DNA of 64,000 bases, taken from contig JAKQPS010000149.1 of assembly GCA_029564595.1 (NCBI GenBank), positions 35,003 through 99,002 of the forward strand, given 5' to 3'. Below, in pieces: positions 1-7,065 of the stretch (within the stretch, counting starts at the first letter, position 1; every line of letters begins with the position of its first letter). The DNA is from a bacterium (GTDB taxonomy: Bacteria; UBP15; UBA6099). Made by a program: the position numbers and the translations under genes. Under the pieces are notes generated by a model, which saw only the letters and a list, made by a program, of their open reading frames with translations, was not told the origin of the DNA and did no database searches.

Positions 1-1
1 A

Positions 2-376
2 AAACTCGTCAAGGAGATGGAGAACCGGGGCATCGAGTTCGAGGGCGATGACGACCGCGAGACCGAATTGAAACGGCTGGCGGGACTCACCGACGACGCT
101 TTCTCGGCCACCGAGGCCGCGGTGAAGCGCGTGAAAAAGCCCAAAGACCAGAAGGAGGAGCCGAACCCGGACGAGAATCCGGAGGACGAGGACAAGAAGA
201 AGGAGAAGGACAAGAAACAGCCGCCCAAGAAGAGCAAGGCCGACTCCGGCGGCGGTATGAGCGCGGACGCGGACGTGCGCCCGTTCGATGTCGAGGACGG
301 CGACAAACCCCTCGAGGAAAAGCTGAAATCCGGCTTCATGGCGGCGTACAACGAGCGCGTCGGCGCGGACAACTGA
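2..376 (+). CDS. Phage head protein, C-terminal part (scaffold/protease-like), partial
   Basis: The window opens inside this gene, so only the last 124 residues are visible; reading is open from base 2. The tail is extremely charged: a Lys/Asp/Glu/Pro-rich stretch (roughly residues 45-85) that looks disordered, preceded by a short helical piece (LKRLAGLTDDAFSA). Its place just before a decoration protein and the major capsid gene is where prohead proteases and scaffolding proteins lie in tailed phages, and charged flexible tails are usual for them. Without the N-terminus the exact role, including a portal, cannot be settled. Confidence 0.5.
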   Translation, partial: KLVKEMENRGIEFEGDDDRETELKRLAGLTDDAFSATEAAVKRVKKPKDQKEEPNPDENPEDEDKKKEKDKKQPPKKSKADSGGGMSADADVRPFDVEDGDKPLEEKLKSGFMAAYNERVGADN

Positions 377-405
377 AAAACGGAAAGGAATGGAGGTAAC
401 CGACA

Positions 406-765
406 ATGGCATATCTGAACGCGAATCACCCCGGCCTTGCGTATGGCGACGGCTACATGCAGGGCGCGGGGAGCATAGGGCAGTTCGTGAAGGCGGTCGG
501 AGACGACACCTTCGCGGTGAACACCGATCCGGCTGTTCCGTCCGTGGGCGTCCTGATGAAGGATTACGCCGACGGCGAGATGCCCGCTTTCTGGTGCAAC
601 GGCGGGGTGTACGAGACCGACGTGTTCAGCGGCACGATCAACCCGAACGAGCTTCTGAAGATCGACGGCAACGGCAAACTCACCGGCGGCGGCACGAGCG
701 CCAACGCGGTCGCCCAGGCGATCAGTGTCTCCGGCGGCATTCTGAAGTTCAAGCTGCTGGTTTAA
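406..765 (+). CDS. Probable capsid decoration / head-stabilising protein
   Basis: A 119-residue protein starting at an ATG with a GGAGG ribosome site at 393-397. It is rich in Gly, Ala and Asp with short beta-like segments and no enzymatic motif (for example VGVLMKDYADGEMPAFW and SGTINPNELLKIDGNGKL). The size, composition and position directly before the major capsid protein match the small decoration proteins (lambda gpD/DUF2190-like) that sit on the outside of phage heads. The call rests on position and appearance. A longer reading in another frame across 390-1082 is a shadow. Confidence 0.6.
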   Translation: MAYLNANHPGLAYGDGYMQGAGSIGQFVKAVGDDTFAVNTDPAVPSVGVLMKDYADGEMPAFWCNGGVYETDVFSGTINPNELLKIDGNGKLTGGGTSANAVAQAISVSGGILKFKLLV

Positions 766-792
766 CCCACAAGGAAGGAGGACACATCCAGC

Positions 793-1656
793 ATGGAAAC
801 GAAAAAGGTAAAAACGGACTCCCAGGAGTTCATGGAAAAGATGGGCAAGCTGATGCGCCAGGCGCTGGAGACGCCCGAGGGAATGCGGGCGCTCGCGGCC
901 GCCATCGCCGCGCCCATCGAGTCGGACATCGCACGCAAGGAAATCACCTCGCTTCTGCTCACGAAGCACAACCTGCCCAAGGGCGAGCGCGCCGTGTACC
1001 AGAAGCGGCCCCGGCTGAGAGCCTACTTCATTTCGAAGGAAGGCGAGGCGCGGGAACAGGAAGTTGGCAAGGACGAGATTGAAATCCCGACCCACCGCGT
1101 CCACAGCGCACCGATGGTCGATATCTCGATTTTGAAGCATGGGAATGTCGGAACGCTCACGGACATCCAGACGGCATCCTCGGATGAAATCCGCAAGGAG
1201 ATCGACAAACGCACGATCACCGTCATCTCCGCCGCGGTGCCCGCCGAGAACGTTGTCACTATCTCCGGCGGGGTTCTGACCGAGGACGGCCTCAACGACG
1301 CCATCAGCATCCTCGAGGACAAGGAACTGACCGTGAAGTACATCGTGCTTCGCGGCAAGCGGTTCAACGAGATGCGCTCGTGGGACCTCGACCCGGTCAC
1401 CCAGCTCGAACTGCGCCAGAAGGGCATCATCAAGGTGTACGGCGGCGCGAACATTCTGCTCACCTCGGCGGCGGACGTGAACGAGATTCTCATCGTCCCG
1501 GACGAGGAAATCGGCAAAATGCCCGTGCGCGAGCCGCTCACCGCGGAAGCCATCGACAAGAAGCTGAAATTCAAGACCGGCTGGCTCATCTGGAGCGAAC
1601 TCGGCATGGGCGTAACCCGCCCGGACATCGTCGCAAAAGTCGTCATCCAGCCGTAA
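793..1656 (+). CDS. Major capsid protein (HK97-fold type)
   Basis: A 287-residue protein behind a strong AAGGAGG site. It has a helical N-terminus (residues 1-60, possible scaffold contact), a central region with phrases usual in capsid proteins (VHSAPMVDISILKHGN, VVTISGGVLTEDGLNDAIS), and a C-terminal part with KGIIKVYGGANILLTS and a GWLIWSELGMGV strand near the end. This matches a phage coat protein that self-assembles into the icosahedral shell. The length is within the usual range for uncleaved or short HK97-fold coat proteins. Neighbours on both sides are head genes, supporting the call. The exact family was not identified. Confidence 0.8.
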   Translation: METKKVKTDSQEFMEKMGKLMRQALETPEGMRALAAAIAAPIESDIARKEITSLLLTKHNLPKGERAVYQKRPRLRAYFISKEGEAREQEVGKDEIEIPTHRVHSAPMVDISILKHGNVGTLTDIQTASSDEIRKEIDKRTITVISAAVPAENVVTISGGVLTEDGLNDAISILEDKELTVKYIVLRGKRFNEMRSWDLDPVTQLELRQKGIIKVYGGANILLTSAADVNEILIVPDEEIGKMPVREPLTAEAIDKKLKFKTGWLIWSELGMGVTRPDIVAKVVIQP

Positions 1657-1673
1657 GCGGAGGAGGAACACGC

Positions 1674-2033
1674 ATGGCAAAGATCAGAAATCTCACACCC
1701 GGCATCCTGCACGTTCCCGCGGCGAAGCTGCGCCTTCAGGGCGGCGCGGTCGCCGATGTCGACCGTGTAACGCCGGAGATTCAGAAGCAAATCGACGCGG
1801 GCCGCATCGCGGTTGTCACGGACGACGACGCGGCGAATACGGAAGCGCCCGCGCCGGAACTGCCCGAGCCGCCCGCAGATTTCGACAAGCTGGATGAGGC
1901 GGACGCCATCGAGTACGTCGAGGACGAGACCGACCCGAAAGTCATTCAGTCCATTCTGAACGTGGAAAACCGGCCCGGCGTGATCGAGGCGAGCAAAAAC
2001 CGGCTGAAGGAGATAACGGATGCTCGCAAGTGA
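1674..2033 (+). CDS. Small phage head-associated protein, function unknown
   Basis: A 119-residue protein; the ATG at 1674 is chosen because a GGAGGAGGAA ribosome site lies just before it, although the frame is open much further upstream through the capsid gene. The N-terminal half (residues 1-45) could be a small beta domain with the phrase VPAAKLRLQGGAVADVD. The middle is acidic and Pro/Ala-rich (probably a linker), and the end is helical (KVIQSILNVENRPGVIEASKNRLKEI). It overlaps the next gene by 14 bases, so the two are probably translationally coupled. It could be a head-completion or Ig-like accessory protein. Confidence 0.6.
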   Translation: MAKIRNLTPGILHVPAAKLRLQGGAVADVDRVTPEIQKQIDAGRIAVVTDDDAANTEAPAPELPEPPADFDKLDEADAIEYVEDETDPKVIQSILNVENRPGVIEASKNRLKEITDARK

Positions 2034-2508
2034 CCTCGTCACGCTTCTGCGGCTCGATATCGGGGACACCGCCGGGGAGATGCTCGGAGACGAGTATCTC
2101 GCCCGGTGCGTGACCCGGGCCGTGTACGCCCTGAACAAGGACGCCGGGACATCGTTCGCGGTAAACGGCGGCGAGGTCACACCCGATCCGTCCGGAGAGG
2201 AACAGGAACTCCTTCTCCTGAGAGCGCACATAAACGTCTGTTCGCTCATGCGCTCGATCACGGCGAACGCCTTCTCGTTTCAGAGCGGCGACAAGCACGT
2301 GGACAAGACGAAACAGCCGTCGTTCTGGGCGGACCTTCAGGGCGATCTGGAGAAGGACTACAAGGATCGCGTGAAGAAGTCCGGGATGGACGGCGGCGGC
2401 GGTGAAATCGTGGATGACCCGGACAGCGGAATCATGGCCGCGCCGGCGGTAAAACCCGTGATCTATGAAAGCGGAATTGCAGAGGACGAGAATGCTGCTC
2501 TCGGATAA
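2020..2508 (+). CDS. Head-tail connector / adaptor-like protein
   Basis: A 162-residue, mostly helical protein (MLASDLVTLLRLDIGDTAGE...LLLLRAHINVCSLMRSITAN). Small helical proteins lying right after the major capsid gene are commonly head-tail adaptors that dock on the portal ring. The C-terminal 30 residues are Gly/Asp-rich and probably flexible. It overlaps the preceding gene by 14 bases and the next by 17, in keeping with tightly coupled expression of late genes. The assignment is from position and predicted fold, not from a recognised motif. Confidence 0.6.
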   Translation: MLASDLVTLLRLDIGDTAGEMLGDEYLARCVTRAVYALNKDAGTSFAVNGGEVTPDPSGEEQELLLLRAHINVCSLMRSITANAFSFQSGDKHVDKTKQPSFWADLQGDLEKDYKDRVKKSGMDGGGGEIVDDPDSGIMAAPAVKPVIYESGIAEDENAALG

Positions 2509-2854
2509 GGACAAGGCGTTCATCGCGGAATGCACGGCGGAACTCATCACCAGTTCCGGCCAGACGGGCAAGAGGTATGTGCCCGATCCTAACGCTGAGA
2601 AGATTTACGGCACGGACGACGCGCCGTTTATCCTGGACTGTGAATTCCCGTTTGAGTTCGTGGAGACGCCCCCTCAAATCCTCACAACGCAAAAGACGGA
2701 TGCGGCGATATCCGTCCTGCCGGATCAGGAGATCAACGAGGGCGACCATGTCGAGTTTAATGGCGTCCAATACAAGGTACTGACGGTCGAGGCGCTTAAC
2801 GTGTTCGGCGTCGTCAGTCACAAGGTGGTGACGGTTGCGAAACTGCACCCATGA
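2492..2854 (+). CDS. Head-tail joining (stopper-like) protein
   Basis: A 120-residue protein. The ATG at 2492 (MLLSDKDKAF) is preferred to the in-frame start at 2465 because AGAGGACGAGA lies just before it and a family-like N-terminus begins there. It contains a helical start and a beta-rich C-terminal half with the pattern INEGDHVEFNGVQYKVLTVE. That pattern is typical of phage head-closure/stopper proteins, which have a small beta-barrel in which a 'define-and-convert' strand pair occurs. The stop overlaps the next start (ATGA). Confidence 0.6.
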   Translation: MLLSDKDKAFIAECTAELITSSGQTGKRYVPDPNAEKIYGTDDAPFILDCEFPFEFVETPPQILTTQKTDAAISVLPDQEINEGDHVEFNGVQYKVLTVEALNVFGVVSHKVVTVAKLHP

Positions 2855-3339
2855 AAGTGAAGAAATTCGGTTATTGGAAAAAGGTCGACAGGGTTCTGAA
2901 GAACTGTCTTCCGGCTAATGTCGAGAAAGTTCTGAAAAAGGCGGCGGAGAAATGCGCCTTGCTTCTCGTGCGCGAGATAAAGATGGGAATCAAGTCCCAG
3001 GCTCCCGGCGGCCAGAAGTTTCAGCCGCTCGCGGAGGCGACCATCGAGAAGAAGGGTTCTTCAAAGGCTCTCATCGACACCGGATTTCTGATCAGCGCGA
3101 TCACCCAGAAGATCATGGGCGACAAGGCATTCGTGGGACTACTGAGAGGCACGCGGAACAAGGACGGGGACGAGATCGTGAATATCGGTGCGATCATGGA
3201 GTTCGGCGCGACAGTGCAGATGCCGAGCGGCGTAACCATCGTGATCCCGGCGCGCCCGTTCATCCATCCGGTTATGGAGCAGCACAGGGACGAGTTAAAG
3301 CGGATTTTCGCGGAGGCGATTCTTGAGCTCTTTGGTTAG
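2851..3339 (+). CDS. Phage virion morphogenesis / tail completion protein (gpG/HK97 gp10-like)
   Basis: A 162-residue protein with the pattern of phage virion-morphogenesis proteins. It has a basic helical N-terminus, then LLVREIKMGIKSQAPGGQKF followed by PLAEATIEKKGSSKALIDTGFLISAI, the usual 'substrate Lys/ALIDTG' region, and near the C-terminus GAIMEFGATV and PARPFIHPVME. In P2- and Mu-like phages such proteins finish the tail-top or head-tail junction. It overlaps the preceding gene by 4 bases and the next (TTG start) by 17. Confidence 0.75.
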   Translation: MKVKKFGYWKKVDRVLKNCLPANVEKVLKKAAEKCALLLVREIKMGIKSQAPGGQKFQPLAEATIEKKGSSKALIDTGFLISAITQKIMGDKAFVGLLRGTRNKDGDEIVNIGAIMEFGATVQMPSGVTIVIPARPFIHPVMEQHRDELKRIFAEAILELFG

Positions 3340-3937
3340 GGAAACAGTCGAGACGCTGATCTGGAAACTTCAGGCGGACGTGACACCGCACACGGTTCTC
3401 GTGCCCCCGAACGATTACTACGAGATCAAGCACACGCCATCGCTTCTCGTCATAGGCCCGAAGATGGAGGAGAACCGCGCGAAACGTGTATCGGAGAAGA
3501 TCGTGGTGATAGACCGCGATGCGCTCACTTACACGGAGCGCAACTGGCCCCGGTTCTACCATCTTGATTTTGATTTCGTACTCACGGCGGGCAACGGAAT
3601 GGAACTTCTCGAACTCCAGGAGAGCCTGATCGCGTTTTTTCTGGACAACATCGCGGTGGCCGTGCCCGTTTCCGCCGGATGGGGACTTGGCCCGTTCGGC
3701 ATCGAGCCGTGGGGCTCGGAGGACGGCGCCCTGAAGTTTTATCTCCGAGAGATGATCCCCATCGGCGGGCTGGATCGCCCGAATCTGTCGAACCTGCGGC
3801 AGGCGTCCGGCAGGTATCGCATCGAGGACGTGCCGATCTTCGATCACGTTCTCGAGGAAGGCAAACTCGTTCTTTACCGGGACTTCGTTATCTGCGATTT
3901 CAAAACGAGGATGCCGGTCGAGACATTTTCACGATAA
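3323..3937 (+). CDS. Phage tail-neck protein, function unknown, with WG motif
   Basis: A 204-residue protein beginning with TTG inside the end of the previous gene, so translation is probably coupled. The N-terminal 120 residues are consistent with a tail-terminator type protein (short helix, then strands: SLLVIGPKMEENR, RFYHLDFDFVLTAGN). Residues about 113-130 carry GWGLGPFGIEPWG, a tryptophan/glycine motif that recurs in the 50-residue protein at 15691. It sits between the tail-completion gene and the sheath gene. No enzymatic motif is visible. Confidence 0.6.
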   Translation: MSSLVRETVETLIWKLQADVTPHTVLVPPNDYYEIKHTPSLLVIGPKMEENRAKRVSEKIVVIDRDALTYTERNWPRFYHLDFDFVLTAGNGMELLELQESLIAFFLDNIAVAVPVSAGWGLGPFGIEPWGSEDGALKFYLREMIPIGGLDRPNLSNLRQASGRYRIEDVPIFDHVLEEGKLVLYRDFVICDFKTRMPVETFSR

Positions 3938-3956
3938 CGAAACGAGGTGATACGTT

Positions 3957-4169
3957 TTGAAAAACGTTCTTTTGAAAAATATCTCCGGCGCGCTTCTGCC
4001 CGTGAATCTCGGACGGAACCGGGGTCTGCATCTTCTGGCCGGCGAGACGAAAAGCGTTCCGGCGTCAACGATTGAGAACCCCGACGTATTCCGGCTCTTC
4101 CGAAAAGGGTTCCTCGCGGTCATGGACGAGAAGCCCGCCGCGCCGGAGAAAAAGAAGGGCAAATCCTGA
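3957..4169 (+). CDS. Small basic phage protein, unknown
   Basis: A 70-residue protein starting with TTG at 3957 behind a GAGGTGA ribosome site; there is no ATG alternative that keeps the N-terminus. It begins KNVLLKNISGALLPVNLG, reminiscent of small beta-strand proteins found before tail sheath genes, and ends in a Lys-rich tail. It is probably a structural or assembly accessory of the tail; no family is recognised. Confidence 0.55.
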   Translation: MKNVLLKNISGALLPVNLGRNRGLHLLAGETKSVPASTIENPDVFRLFRKGFLAVMDEKPAAPEKKKGKS

Positions 4170-4189
4170 AAGAGAGGTGATCCATCCTC

Positions 4190-5740
4190 ATGCCCGAATA
4201 TTTATCCCCTGACATTTTTGTCGAGGAACGGGAAAGCACCCGGCACACCATTGAGCGCGTCAGCGCATCGGTGGCCGCGTTTTTCGGCATCACGGAGCGC
4301 GGGCCCGTGGGGGTTCCCGTCCTCATCACAAGTTTTGCCCAGTTCCGGCGCATCTTCGGCGGCTACATACCGAACAGCCACCTCGCATACGCCGTGGACG
4401 GGTTCTTCAAGAAGGTCAAAGGGCGCTGCTATGTCGTCCGCGTTGTGCATTACACCGACATAACGGATGCGGCCACCGCGACGGCGGCGTCCAGCCTGAC
4501 CGCGCTAAACGACCGGGCCGCGACGCCCGTTCCGACGCTCGGCGTGAAGGCGGTCTCCCCCGGCAAGTGGGGCGACGACATTTCCACGAAGATCGAAGCG
4601 GCGACAAATATCCCCGCGATTCATTTCAAAATGAAGGTCTACCTGCGGGGGACGCTTGTCGATCTTCACGACGACCTGTCGATGGACGCGGCGTCCGAGA
4701 ATTACGCGCCGGAGCGCATCAATGGAAAATCGGAATACATTCTCGTTGAAGACCTCGGCAGCGCCAGCGCCGCCCCGGAAAACAGGCCCGCGGAAGGACT
4801 GTTTCCCCTTACCGGCGGTGACGACGGCCTCGTCGACATCGGCGACACGGACTACGCGGGAAGCCAGGCGGCGCGCACGGGCGTGTTCGCATTCGATCCC
4901 GTGGACGAGATCAACATTCTGGCCTGTCCGGGCATTACCACCCAGGCGGTGCAGAACGCGCTCTGCACGTATTCCGAGCTGCGGCAGGATTTGTTCGTGA
5001 TTCTCGATCCGCCCGTGGGCATGAACGTGACGGAAATAAAGGAATACGTTCAGGACACGGCGGCGTTCAACAACCGGTTCGCGGCGCTCTACTACCCGAA
5101 CATCATCATCCTCGATCCTCTTTCCCACAAAAACAGGATTGTTCCGCCCTCCGGCCAACTCGCGGGAATCTACGCGAAGACGGACGTGGTGCATGGCGTC
5201 CACAAAGCCCCGGCTGGAATCGAAGACGGCAAATTCGCGGACGTCATCGGTCTTGAATACACGCTCGATAAAGGACAGCGCGACACGCTGTACCCGGCGC
5301 GCATCAATCCCATCGTCAAGAAACGCGGCGTGGGCATTGTCGCGTGGGGCAACCGGACTCTTTCGGCGCTCTCCGACTGGCGCTCGATCAACGTGCGGCG
5401 TCTGTTCCTGAACGTGGTGGAATCCATCGCCGAGGGAACCGAGTGGGCCGTGTTCAAACCGAACAACATCGATCTGTGGAAAGACCTCACCACCACGATC
5501 ACGCTCTTTTTAAAGGAATACTGGCGAGAGGGCGCGTTTTTCGACGGCGGCACGGGCAACTGGCGCGACTCTTTCTACGTCAAGTGCGACGGCGAACTGA
5601 ACACGCAGGAGATCATCAACCAGTACAAAACCGTCTGCGAAATCGGCATCGCGCCGACAAAAGCCGCCGAATTCGTGATCTTCCGCATCACGCAATGGGA
5701 CGGCGGCCGCTTAATTGAAGAATCGATGGGAGGTGCATGA
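4190..5740 (+). CDS. Contractile tail sheath protein
   Basis: A 516-residue protein with hallmarks of contractile sheath subunits. The N-terminus PEYLSPDIFVEERESTRHTI leads into the strand that hooks the neighbouring subunit. A variable middle domain occupies about residues 90-300. The C-terminal sheath domain contains INPIVKKRGVGIVAWGNRTL, SIAEGTEWAVFKPNNIDLW and the closing YKTVCEIGIAPTKAAEFVIFRITQWDGG. Subunits stack around the tube and contract to drive it through the cell envelope. Its presence makes this a myovirus-type phage. The tube gene follows directly. Confidence 0.93.
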   Translation: MPEYLSPDIFVEERESTRHTIERVSASVAAFFGITERGPVGVPVLITSFAQFRRIFGGYIPNSHLAYAVDGFFKKVKGRCYVVRVVHYTDITDAATATAASSLTALNDRAATPVPTLGVKAVSPGKWGDDISTKIEAATNIPAIHFKMKVYLRGTLVDLHDDLSMDAASENYAPERINGKSEYILVEDLGSASAAPENRPAEGLFPLTGGDDGLVDIGDTDYAGSQAARTGVFAFDPVDEINILACPGITTQAVQNALCTYSELRQDLFVILDPPVGMNVTEIKEYVQDTAAFNNRFAALYYPNIIILDPLSHKNRIVPPSGQLAGIYAKTDVVHGVHKAPAGIEDGKFADVIGLEYTLDKGQRDTLYPARINPIVKKRGVGIVAWGNRTLSALSDWRSINVRRLFLNVVESIAEGTEWAVFKPNNIDLWKDLTTTITLFLKEYWREGAFFDGGTGNWRDSFYVKCDGELNTQEIINQYKTVCEIGIAPTKAAEFVIFRITQWDGGRLIEESMGGA

Positions 5741-5741
5741 C

Positions 5742-6203
5742 ATGCCCGCACAGGCAACCGCAATCAACTATTGGGACAAATACGCCTTCATCGTAAAGAT
5801 CGACGGCGTGGTCCGCGCGGCGTTCAACAAGTGTTCCGGCCTGAAGGCCGAGGCGGAGGTCATCGAGTATTCCGAGGGCGGCGCGCTCACGCCGCACAAG
5901 CAGCCCGGCACGATCAAGTTCGACGACATCGAACTCGAACGCGGCATGACGGACGATGACGACCTCTACAACTGGTGGAACGAGATTTACAACCACGCGT
6001 CGGGGACAGGATCGGCGGATGAGAGGAAGTACAAGCGCAAGGTGACCGTCATCCAAAAGGACAGATCGGGAGCGGAGTTGACCCGATGGGTCATCCCGAA
6101 AGCGTTTCCCGCCGCGTTCGAGACCGACGACTGGGACAACGAGTCCTCCGAGCACCAGATCACCAAGCTGACGCTGGCGCACGAGGGATTCGAGAAAGAA
6201 TGA
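5742..6203 (+). CDS. Tail tube protein (T4 gp19-like)
   Basis: A 153-residue tube subunit. The ATG at 5742 is chosen over the in-frame start at 5715 because GGGAGGTG precedes it. Typical features of the gp19/Hcp-like tube fold are YAFIVKIDGVVRAAFNKCSG near the start, TIKFDDIELERGMTDDDDLY in the middle and KRKVTVIQKDRSG before the C-terminal strand. It stacks as hexamers inside the sheath. It follows the sheath gene by one base, the standard sheath-tube order of contractile tails. Confidence 0.9.
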   Translation: MPAQATAINYWDKYAFIVKIDGVVRAAFNKCSGLKAEAEVIEYSEGGALTPHKQPGTIKFDDIELERGMTDDDDLYNWWNEIYNHASGTGSADERKYKRKVTVIQKDRSGAELTRWVIPKAFPAAFETDDWDNESSEHQITKLTLAHEGFEKE

Positions 6204-6211
6204 GGTGACTC

Positions 6212-6898
6212 ATGGAACTTTACACAGAAAAGGTAACACTGCCATCGGGGCTTGAATGCACCATCCGCGAGATGACCGCCACCGAAGAGGGCTTTCTCGC
6301 AAGTCAGAAGATGCTGAAATCCGGCGAAGCGTTCGAGAAGATTCTACGCAACTGCGTCGTCGAAAAAGACATTGACCTCGACAACCTGCTCGTGGGCGAC
6401 CGCTATTACCTGATGCTCGCAATCCGCCGCCTGACTTACGGCGACGACTACGACTTCAAAGTCCGGTGCGCGTCCTGCGGTCAGACGTTCAACATGAGCG
6501 TCAATCTCGCGGAACTTCCGATCAAGAAACTCGAGGGCGACCCCGACGCGACGCACACGATCACGCTACCGCGAACCGGCAAGAAGGTCACGTTCCGGCT
6601 CCTTCGCGGCCGCGACGAGAAGAAGATCGCGGCCACGCTCCGAAAGACCCCGCAGGAGATCATCCGGCTGTCCCTCTACCTGCACACGGTGGCCGTGGAC
6701 GGAAACGAGAATTTCTCCGAGAAGTTCTTTGAAACCCTGCCCGGGGCGGACTCGCAGTATTACCGGAGGGAAATCGACGCCGTCACCTGCGGCGTGGACA
6801 CCGTCGTCGAGGTGGAGTGTCCCGAATGTGACAATGAATTCGAGGTGCAGCTGCCTATCAGCGAAAATTTTTTCTTCCCGAACTCCAGGAAGACCTGA
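6212..6898 (+). CDS. Tail assembly chaperone, zero-frame product (T4 gp26-type baseplate assembly family)
   Basis: A 228-residue protein with two CxxC pairs: CASCG near residue 89 and CPECD near residue 207. These suggest a zinc-bound fold as in the T4-type baseplate/hub assembly chaperones found between tube and tape-measure genes. It begins LYTEKVTLPSGLECTIREMTATEE. Near the stop it carries a slippery heptamer, and a -1 frameshift there would replace the last nine residues with a 65-residue extension (see 6872-7065). Tail chaperones in this position normally exist as a short and a frameshifted long form that coat the tape measure during assembly. Confidence 0.75.
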   Translation: MELYTEKVTLPSGLECTIREMTATEEGFLASQKMLKSGEAFEKILRNCVVEKDIDLDNLLVGDRYYLMLAIRRLTYGDDYDFKVRCASCGQTFNMSVNLAELPIKKLEGDPDATHTITLPRTGKKVTFRLLRGRDEKKIAATLRKTPQEIIRLSLYLHTVAVDGNENFSEKFFETLPGADSQYYRREIDAVTCGVDTVVEVECPECDNEFEVQLPISENFFFPNSRKT

Positions 6899-6906
6899 TC
6901 CTGGAG
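6865..6906 (+). promoter_or_regulatory. Probable programmed -1 ribosomal frameshift signal
   Basis: The heptamer A AAT TTT occupies 6865-6871 in the zero frame and fits the X XXY YYZ slippery rule exactly. Eleven bases downstream is a perfect 8-bp stem, CTCCAGGA (6883-6890) with TCCTGGAG (6899-6906), around an 8-base loop that contains the zero-frame stop TGA (6896-6898). Slipping back one base leads into an open frame that ends at 7065, overlapping the tape-measure start. Confidence 0.7.
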
Positions 6907-7065
6907 GAAACCTTCTTCCTCTGTTACGGCAAGGGGCCGTTCAAGTCGTTTAATGAAGTCGAGCGGCTCCCGGCCCGCGTGCGGCGCTGGTTCGTGGAAA
7001 AACTCTCGGACCAGTACCGCGAAGAGGAACGTCAAATCAGGAACGCGGCGAGAAGGAAACGATGA
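6872..7065 (+). CDS. Frameshift extension of the tail assembly chaperone
   Basis: The -1 frame encodes FLPELQEDLILEETFFLCYG and onward to ENAARRKR-like basic residues, ending at the TGA at 7063-7065, which overlaps the tape-measure ATG (ATGA). The frame is closed by a stop at 6835 and has no ATG, and no GTG or TTG is well placed after a ribosome site. Entry by frameshift from the upstream gene is therefore the simplest reading. The product is a helical, charged tail segment, as expected for the T-domain of gpG/gpGT-type chaperones that recruits the tape measure. Independent initiation at a CTG (6895 or 6901) cannot be excluded. Confidence 0.65.

Noticed and set aside
1023-2261. 412-residue reading on the minus strand
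   Set aside because: It is antisense to the capsid and following genes, has no ribosome site and no recognisable family; the plus-strand genes account for the region.
4505-5203. 232-residue minus-strand reading in the sheath gene
   Set aside because: Shadow of the GC-rich sheath gene in another frame; His/Arg/Val-rich as such shadows usually are.
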